Assembly: GCF_000620645.1 (NCBI RefSeq)
Contig: NZ_KK211159.1
Coordinates: forward strand, 718,312-782,311
DNA: 64,000 nucleotides
Source of the DNA: Nocardioides sp. URHA0032
GTDB taxonomy: Bacteria > Actinomycetota > Actinomycetes > Propionibacteriales > Nocardioidaceae
Direction of reading: 5' to 3'
In this document: piece by piece, positions 58,834 to 64,000 of the stretch
How the letters are laid out: each line of letters opens with the position of its first letter
How positions within the stretch are numbered: the stretch's first letter is position 1
Notes under the pieces: model-generated
What the model saw: only the letters and a program-made list of their open reading frames with translations
The model's database searches: none
Told to the model about the DNA's origin: nothing
Program-made: the position numbers and the translations under genes

Positions 58834-59537
58834 CAGCTGACCCGCTCCTTCTTCTCGGTGGACTTCTCGGTGGGTGTGCTCGGGATGCAGGTGGTGCAGA
58901 CCCCGTCGCCGTGGGCGATGGTGGCCAGGCGCTGCACGTGCCGGCCGAGGACCTGGCTGATCGCCTCCGTCTCCGCCTCGCACAGCTGCGGGAACTCGTG
59001 GGCGACGTGGGAGACCGGGCAGTGCTGCTGGCACAGCTGCTCCCCCACCGGCAGGTCGCGCACCGACGCGGCGTACCCCTCGTCGGTGAAGATCCGGGCC
59101 AGCACCTCGGCCGACCCGAGCTCGGGGTGCTCCGCGCGGACGCCTTCGAACCGCTCCCCGATGAACGCCGCCCGGCGGACCGCGAATTCCCGGACCGCCT
59201 GGTCGCCACCGGTCTCGGCGAGGAAGCGGAGCGCCTGGACGGCGAGGTCGTCGTACTGCTGGTCGAAGCCGTCGCGGCCCGCCTCGGTCAGCGCGAACAG
59301 CTTGGCGGGACGCCCGCGACCGCGGTGGGCCTGGGTGCGCGGCTCGCGCGCCTCGAGGGACCCGTCGTCAAGCAGCTGGTCGAGGTGCCGGCGTACGGCG
59401 GCCGGGGTGAGGTCGAGCCGCTCGGCGAGCGCCGCGGCGGTCGAGGGGCCGTTGACGAGGATCGACCGGACGACGCGCTCACGCGTCGGCTGGTCGTGCC
59501 CGGCTCCGCCGCGGGCGGGGACCTCGTCGAATTCCAC
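58833..59537 (-). CDS. sufR: SufR: Fe-S-sensing transcriptional regulator
   Basis: A 234-aa ArsR/DeoR-like winged-helix repressor: [19 protein letters not shown] and [12 protein letters not shown] at the N-terminus. C-terminal Cys residues in [20 protein letters not shown] and GVCTTC probably hold a 4Fe-4S cluster that signals iron or sulfur status. It heads the suf operon and overlaps sufB. The GTG at 59537 fits a -10 just upstream and an ACACCAGTGT dyad. Confidence 0.94.
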   Translation of the reverse strand: MEFDEVPARGGAGHDQPTRERVVRSILVNGPSTAAALAERLDLTPAAVRRHLDQLLDDGSLEAREPRTQAHRGRGRPAKLFALTEAGRDGFDQQYDDLAVQALRFLAETGGDQAVREFAVRRAAFIGERFEGVRAEHPELGSAEVLARIFTDEGYAASVRDLPVGEQLCQQHCPVSHVAHEFPQLCEAETEAISQVLGRHVQRLATIAHGDGVCTTCIPSTPTEKSTEKKERVS

Positions 59538-59538
59538 A

Positions 59539-59573
59539 ACACCAGTGTGCCGTTAATGCGCGAGCCCCTTCAA
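59539..59573 (-). promoter_or_regulatory. sufR promoter with overlapping dyad, probably autoregulated
   Basis: On the minus strand TTGAAG (59568-59573) and CACACT (59544-59549) are 18 bases apart, and the -10 is 6 bases before GTG 59537, so the transcript is leaderless. ACACCAGTGT (59539-59548) overlaps the -10 and is a candidate SufR site. Confidence 0.5.
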
Positions 59574-59641
59574 GGAAGGTCACCCTTACCTCCCGCGGGG
59601 TCACTGTCGGGGCGTGACCCGGGCCACAGCGGGCCGCTCCC

Positions 59642-59647
59642 TACACT
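59642..59647 (+). promoter_or_regulatory. -10 element TACACT for the ABC exporter transcript
   Basis: TACACT is 7 bases before GTG 59655, consistent with a leaderless start. Confidence 0.5.
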
Positions 59648-59654
59648 GGCGGGC

Positions 59655-60602
59655 GTGCCCGACGCCTCCCCTGCCGACGCGGCCGTCGCGGTCGACGGCC
59701 TGGTCATGCGGTACGGCGACAAGGTGGCCGTCGACGGGCTGTCGCTCACGGTCGGGCGCGGGACGATCACGGCGGTCCTCGGGCCGAACGGTGCCGGCAA
59801 GACCACGACGCTCGAGACCTGCGAGGGCTACCGGCGGCCGCAGGGCGGCTCGGTCCGGGTGCTCGGGCTCGACCCCGTGCGCGACCGGCGCGCGCTGCTG
59901 CCCCGCATCGGCGTGATGCTCCAGGGCGGTGGCGCGTGGAGCGGCGTGCGGGCGATGGAGATGCTCGACCACGTCGCGCGGCTGCACGCGCACCCGCTCG
60001 ACACCGCGATGCTGGCCGAGCGGCTCGGGCTCGGCGACTGCGGCCGGACGCCGTACCGCCGGCTCAGCGGCGGCCAGCAGCAGCGGCTCGGGCTCGCGCT
60101 GGCGCTCGTGGGCCGCCCCGAGATCGTGTTCGTGGACGAGCCGACGGCCGGGATGGACCCACAGGCCCGGCGGACGACCTGGGAGCTGCTCGAGGAGCTC
60201 CGCGCGGACGGTGTCACCGCCGTGCTGACCACGCACTACATGGACGAGGCCGAGCGGCTCGCCGACCACATCCACATCATCGACCGCGGCCGCCTGATCG
60301 CGTCGGGGACGCCGCTGGAGCTCACCCGTGGCGGCACGCACGCGACGATCCGGCTCGTGGTGACCCGGCCGTTCCCGCCCGGCTCGCCCGAGTCCCTCCG
60401 GGTGGCCCTCGGCGCGGGCACCGAGGTCACCCAGCTCGACGAGCTGAGCCTGCTCGTGACCGGTCCGGCGGACGCCTCGACGCTGGCGAAGGTCTCGCGG
60501 TGGTGCGAGGAGAACGACGTGCTGCCCGAAGGGCTCACCCTGGGCCAGCGCAACCTCGAGGACGTGTTCCTCCAGCTGACCGGACGGGAGCTCGCCCCGT
60601 GA
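59655..60602 (+). CDS. ABC exporter ATP-binding protein (DrrA-like)
   Basis: A 315-aa ATPase. Walker A GPNGAGKTTTLE, signature LSGGQQQRLGLALAL, Walker B IVFVDEPTAGMD, His switch TTHYMDEAERLAD. It pairs with the ABC-2 permease downstream (GTGA overlap). GTG 59655 has a TACACT -10 7 bases upstream. Exporter substrate unknown; adjacency to heme A synthase and the suf operon matches M. tuberculosis (Rv1458c-1456c, from memory). Confidence 0.94.
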   Translation: MPDASPADAAVAVDGLVMRYGDKVAVDGLSLTVGRGTITAVLGPNGAGKTTTLETCEGYRRPQGGSVRVLGLDPVRDRRALLPRIGVMLQGGGAWSGVRAMEMLDHVARLHAHPLDTAMLAERLGLGDCGRTPYRRLSGGQQQRLGLALALVGRPEIVFVDEPTAGMDPQARRTTWELLEELRADGVTAVLTTHYMDEAERLADHIHIIDRGRLIASGTPLELTRGGTHATIRLVVTRPFPPGSPESLRVALGAGTEVTQLDELSLLVTGPADASTLAKVSRWCEENDVLPEGLTLGQRNLEDVFLQLTGRELAP

Positions 60603-61363
60603 GCGGCACGTTCACCGCGATGCCCGGCGCCGCGCCGCTGCACCGGCAGGTGCTCGCCCAGGCCCGGATGGAGGCGCGGCTGATGATCCGCAACGGGGAG
60701 CAGCTGCTGCTCGCCGTGGTGATCCCGGTGATCGTGCTGATCGGGGGCGTCACCGGGTCCGAGCACCTCGGCATCTCGCTCGAGCACGACCCGATCGACG
60801 TGTTCGCCCCCGGCGTGCTCGCGCTGGCGATCATGTCGACGGCGTTCACCTCGCTGGCGATCGCGACCGGCTTCGAGCGGCGGTACGGCGTGATCAAGCG
60901 CCTCGGCGCCTCGCCGCTCCCCCGCTCCGGGCTGCTGATGGGCAAGGTCGGCGCGCTCCTGCTGGTCGAGGCCATGCAGGTGGCCGTGATCGCCGCCGTG
61001 GCGTTCGCGCTCGGCTGGGACCCCTCGACCGACGTCGTCGGGTTCCTGCTCGCGGTGGTGACCGGGACGGCCGCGTTCGCGTCGCTCGGCCTCTTCCTCT
61101 CGGGAGTGCTGCGGGCCGAGGCCACCCTCGCCGCCGCCAACCTCGTCTACCTGCTGCTGCTCGCCGGCGGCGCCGTCGTGCTGCCGATCTCGGCGTACGG
61201 CGCGTTCGGCGACGTGGTGCGGTGGCTGCCGTCCGGGGCCCTCGGCAGCGCGATGCGTGCGGCCCTGATCGACGGTGCCACGTCGTGGCGCGACCTCGGG
61301 GTGCTCGTGCTCTGGGCCGGCGTCGGAACGACCCTGACGGCGAGGACCTTCAAGTGGGAGTGA
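60599..61363 (+). CDS. ABC-2-type permease
   Basis: A 254-aa membrane protein with six helices, such as LLLAVVIPVIVLIGGV and AFTSLAIATGFERRYGVIKRL (the EAA-like loop with a positively charged turn). The final residues FKWE overlap the heme A synthase start. It is the partner of the upstream ATPase. Confidence 0.93.
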   Translation: MSGTFTAMPGAAPLHRQVLAQARMEARLMIRNGEQLLLAVVIPVIVLIGGVTGSEHLGISLEHDPIDVFAPGVLALAIMSTAFTSLAIATGFERRYGVIKRLGASPLPRSGLLMGKVGALLLVEAMQVAVIAAVAFALGWDPSTDVVGFLLAVVTGTAAFASLGLFLSGVLRAEATLAAANLVYLLLLAGGAVVLPISAYGAFGDVVRWLPSGALGSAMRAALIDGATSWRDLGVLVLWAGVGTTLTARTFKWE

Positions 61364-62262
61364 CGTCCCGGCTCCGACGTCTCGACGAGTGGCTGACCGG
61401 GTGGGCCTGGGCGTCCATCGTCGCCAACGCCGTGCTCGTCGTGACCGGTGGCGTGGTCCGCCTCACCGGCTCCGGCCTCGGCTGCCCGACCTGGCCGCGC
61501 TGCACCGACGAGTCGTTCACGCCGCACGGCGCGTACAACGTCCACTCCGCGATCGAGTTCGGCAACCGGATGCTGACCTACGTGCTGGTGGCGGTCGCGG
61601 TCGGCACGTTCCTCGCCGCGTGGCAGTCCGGCCGCCCGGACCTCCGCAGGCTCGCCCTCGTCATGGCACTGGGCATCCCCGCGCAGGCGGTGATCGGCGG
61701 CATCACGGTCCTGACCGACCTCAACCCCTGGGTCGTCTCGCTGCACCTGCTGTGCTCGCTGGCGATCATCGGCGTGGCGATGCTGTTCCTGCACCGCATC
61801 ACGCGTCCGGCCCCGGCCCAGCGGCCCCGGGGCGCCGTGGTCGGGCTGGCCTGGGCGACGTTCGTCTCCGCCTGGGCGGTCCTGTACGTCGGCACGGTGG
61901 TCACCGGCTCCGGGCCGCACGCGGGCGACGCGCACTCGGCGCGCAACGGTCTCTCGCCGCTGCAGATGAGCCAGCTGCACGCAGACCTGGTGTTCCTCTT
62001 CGTCGGGCTCACCCTCGGCCTGCTCTTCGCCGTGCTCGCGGGCGGCTACCCGCGCGCCACGCGCAACGCCGTGGTGCTGCTGCTGGTCGTCGAGGTCGCC
62101 CAGGGTGCGGTCGGCTTCGTGCAGTACTTCACCGACCTGCCGGTCGTGCTCGTCGGCTTCCACATGCTCGGCGCGGCCCTGGTCTCCGCGACGGTGACGT
62201 GGGCGCTGATCCAGGTGCGCGAGCCGCAGGCTGCCCGACAGCCGGCCCGGCAGCCGGCGTAG
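61360..62262 (+). CDS. ctaA: Heme A synthase (COX15/CtaA)
   Basis: A 300-aa membrane enzyme that converts heme O to heme A for cytochrome oxidase. Eight helices; four His ligands in NVHSAIEFGNRML, SLHLLCSLAI, SQLHADLVFL and VGFHMLGAAL; the loop GCPTWPRC holds a Cys pair. GTG 61360 overlaps the permease stop. It is separated by a 114-base gap from the convergent ctaB stop. Confidence 0.95.
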   Translation: MTSRLRRLDEWLTGWAWASIVANAVLVVTGGVVRLTGSGLGCPTWPRCTDESFTPHGAYNVHSAIEFGNRMLTYVLVAVAVGTFLAAWQSGRPDLRRLALVMALGIPAQAVIGGITVLTDLNPWVVSLHLLCSLAIIGVAMLFLHRITRPAPAQRPRGAVVGLAWATFVSAWAVLYVGTVVTGSGPHAGDAHSARNGLSPLQMSQLHADLVFLFVGLTLGLLFAVLAGGYPRATRNAVVLLLVVEVAQGAVGFVQYFTDLPVVLVGFHMLGAALVSATVTWALIQVREPQAARQPARQPA

Positions 62263-62376
62263 CGCGGCCGGGACATGGCGACAGCGGCCGCCCGTACCCC
62301 CGTGGACGGGACGACCGCCGTCAACACCTCTGACGCAGTGGGACGCGGATCGGTTGCGTCGGGAGCCGAGAAATCT

Positions 62377-63321
62377 TCAGCGGCTGATGAGCGGGTCGAG
62401 CGCGACCGCCACGAAGAGCAGCGAGAGATAGAGGTTCGAGGAGTGGAACAGCCGCATCGGCTGGATCACCGAGAGGTCCTCGGTGCCACGCGCGCGGCCC
62501 CACATCCGGTGCGCCTCGAGCAGGAACACCGCGCCCAGCACCGCGGCGGCGACGGGGTAGAACAGCCCGGTGTCGGCGACCGGCCACAGCAGCAGCGAGG
62601 TGGCGACCATCAGCCAGCTGTAGACGACGATCTGCCGGCCCACCACGGCGGCAGGCCTGACGACCGGCAGCATCGGCACGTCGACGTTCGCGTAGTCCTC
62701 GCGGTAGCGCAACGCCAGCGCCCAGGTGTGCGGCGGCGTCCAGAGGAAGACCACCAGGAACAGCACGACCGGCGTCCACGAGAGCGAGCCGGTGACCGCG
62801 GTCCAGCCGATCAGGGTCGGGAAGCAGCCGGCGATGCCGCCCCACACGATGTTCTGCGTCGTCCGCCGCTTCAGCAGCATCGTGTAGCCGAACACGTAGA
62901 AGGCGTTGGCGAGCACCGACAGCAGCGCGGACAGCGGGTTGACCCAGACGTAGAGGATCACCGTCGAGGCGATCCCGAGTGCGAAGCCGAACAGGAGCGC
63001 GGCCCGCGGGGAGACGATGTGGCGCGGCAGCGCCCGGCGCCGCGTCCTGCGCATCTGCTCGTCGATGTCGCGGTCGTAGACGCAGTTGAACACCGACGCC
63101 GAGCCGGCGGAGAACGTGCCGCCGATGACGGTCGCCACGACGAGGCCGAGGTCCGGGACACCGCGAGCGGCGTAGAACATCACCGGGACGGTGGTGAGCA
63201 GCAGCAGCTCGATGACCCGAGGCTTCGTCAGCCCGACGTACGCCGCGACCACGTCCTTGAGGCTCGCCCGCTCGTCCGCTGGCTGCCTCGCGGCAGAGGC
63301 GGACTGACCGACGTACGTCAC
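62377..63321 (-). CDS. ctaB: Heme O synthase (protoheme IX farnesyltransferase)
   Basis: A 314-aa UbiA-type prenyltransferase, adding farnesyl to heme for cytochrome oxidase. NCVYDRDIDEQMRRTR is the Asp-rich Mg2+/prenyl-PP motif; the second is YREDYANVDVPML. About seven or eight helices. GTG 63321 has a GAGGAA ribosome binding site. Convergent with ctaA, divergent from tkt. Confidence 0.95.
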   Translation of the reverse strand: MTYVGQSASAARQPADERASLKDVVAAYVGLTKPRVIELLLLTTVPVMFYAARGVPDLGLVVATVIGGTFSAGSASVFNCVYDRDIDEQMRRTRRRALPRHIVSPRAALLFGFALGIASTVILYVWVNPLSALLSVLANAFYVFGYTMLLKRRTTQNIVWGGIAGCFPTLIGWTAVTGSLSWTPVVLFLVVFLWTPPHTWALALRYREDYANVDVPMLPVVRPAAVVGRQIVVYSWLMVATSLLLWPVADTGLFYPVAAAVLGAVFLLEAHRMWGRARGTEDLSVIQPMRLFHSSNLYLSLLFVAVALDPLISR

Positions 63322-63431
63322 GGGGTTCCTCGGAGGGGAATGTGGGCACCGGAATGGTGCTGGGACCGATGGGAGTCTATCGCCCGACGTGAGTAGGCTC
63401 GGCATTGGCCGAACCCCCCGAAAGGAACCCT

Positions 63432-64000
63432 GTGAGCAACACCTCTGCACTCGACTGGACCGACCTCGACGACAAGGCGGTGGACACGGTCCGGGCCCTG
63501 TCCATGGACGCGGTGCAGAAGGTCGGCAACGGGCACCCCGGCACCGCGATGAGCCTCGCTCCGGCCGCGTACCTGCTCTTCCAGAAGGTGATGCGGCACA
63601 ACCCCGCCGACCCGAGCTGGCCCGGCCGCGACCGCTTCGTGCTGTCCGCCGGCCACTCCTCGATCACGCTGTACAACCAGCTGTTCCTCGGCGGCTGGGG
63701 CCTCGAGCTCGACGACCTCAAGTCCCTGCGGACCTGGGGCTCGAAGACGCCCGGGCACCCCGAGCACGGCCACACGGCCGGCGTCGAGACGACCACCGGG
63801 CCGTTGGGCCAGGGCGTCGGCAACGCGGTCGGCATGGCGATGGCGGCCCGCCGCGAGCGCGGCCTGCTGGACCCTGGGAGCGCCGACGCCGGCTCGGTGT
63901 TCGACCACCACATCTACTGCATCTGCTCCGACGGCGACCTCGAGGAGGGCGTGAGCGCCGAGGCCTCGTCGATCGCGGGCGTGCAGCAGCTCGGCAACCT
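63432..64000 (+). CDS. tkt: Transketolase, 5' part (cut by window end)
   Basis: The first 189 residues of a thiamine-diphosphate enzyme of the pentose phosphate pathway. NGHPGTAMSLAPAAYLLF and RDRFVLSAGHSS are N-terminal signatures, with the GDLEEG metal/ThDP loop near the end. GTG 63432 follows a GAAAGGA ribosome binding site. The frame runs open beyond the window. Confidence 0.96.
   Translation, partial: MSNTSALDWTDLDDKAVDTVRALSMDAVQKVGNGHPGTAMSLAPAAYLLFQKVMRHNPADPSWPGRDRFVLSAGHSSITLYNQLFLGGWGLELDDLKSLRTWGSKTPGHPEHGHTAGVETTTGPLGQGVGNAVGMAMAARRERGLLDPGSADAGSVFDHHIYCICSDGDLEEGVSAEASSIAGVQQLGN

Noticed and set aside
56071..59556. A long plus-strand open frame (about 1161 codons) opposite sufD, sufB and sufR
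   Set aside because: It runs entirely antisense to the suf genes and has no domain; it is a compositional artefact.

Overview
High-GC, densely packed DNA from an actinobacterium, most likely Nocardioides or a close relative. The evidence is very high GC at third codon positions, frequent GTG starts, ATGA/GTGA gene overlaps, a mycothiol-type DinB-like protein, luciferase-like flavin enzymes, an actinobacterial DUF3099 protein, an InhA-type enoyl reductase next to FabG, and a SufR-B-D-C-S-U-T operon. I found no rRNA, tRNA, CRISPR array, transposase, integrase or phage gene, and no gene-free stretch longer than about 280 bases.

Layout. 0.2-9.4 kb: a basic histone-tail-like protein; a kinase fused to a luciferase-like oxidoreductase that lacks a normal start codon; two coupled acyl-CoA dehydrogenases under a perfect palindromic operator; peptide deformylase; CorA; a 42-bp perfect palindrome; a SpoU methyltransferase with siroheme synthase; a PEBP protein. 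9.4-19.7 kb: a secreted Gly/Asp-rich protein; a glutamine-synthetase-like protein overlapping an amidohydrolase (a split FluG arrangement); a two-component luciferase-like monooxygenase and its FMN reductase; a class F-like sortase overlapping a His-rich surface protein; a GH46 chitosanase; a TetR regulator divergent from a hydrolase and a short-chain dehydrogenase (SDR).

20-32 kb is the most system-like part. It holds a dimethylglycine-dehydrogenase-like flavoenzyme, a choline-kinase-like phosphotransferase, an amino-acid/amine permease, a GntR/FadR regulator with a strong operator, a second glutamine-synthetase-like ligase, an aldehyde dehydrogenase, an SDR, a gamma-glutamyl-GABA-hydrolase-like amidotransferase, a phosphodiesterase and a lipase-like hydrolase. 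I read it as a gamma-glutamylation route for catabolism of an amine (polyamine, ethanolamine or choline-derived).

32-52 kb is housekeeping: nitroreductase, TauE-type exporter, SPFH/NfeD pair, ABC ATPase, SerB, SixA, InhA/FabG pair, dodecin, MoaA, SURF1, an SDR without its catalytic Tyr/Lys, ABC exporter, enoyl-CoA hydratase, ABC-F protein and a zinc metallopeptidase. At 51.1-51.8 kb two broken genes, an ABC permease tail and a MarR-type tail, meet at what looks like a deletion junction.

51.8-64 kb: a phosphoesterase, a Vms1-like (VLRF1) peptidyl-tRNA hydrolase, the complete suf iron-sulfur operon with an embedded Rieske ferredoxin, a divergent ABC exporter with heme A synthase, heme O synthase, and the start of transketolase. 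From memory, the order tkt-ctaB-ctaA/ABC-sufRBDCSUT-enoyl-CoA hydratase/ABC-F-fabG/inhA resembles Mycobacterium tuberculosis Rv1449c to Rv1484, so much of the right half is probably an ancient conserved block.

Two window-wide patterns stand out. About eighteen genes have a TANNNT-like -10 element only 6-8 bases before their start codon, the signature of leaderless mRNA. A palindromic repeat with a GGGGATCCC core or close variant occurs three times, always just after a gene end.
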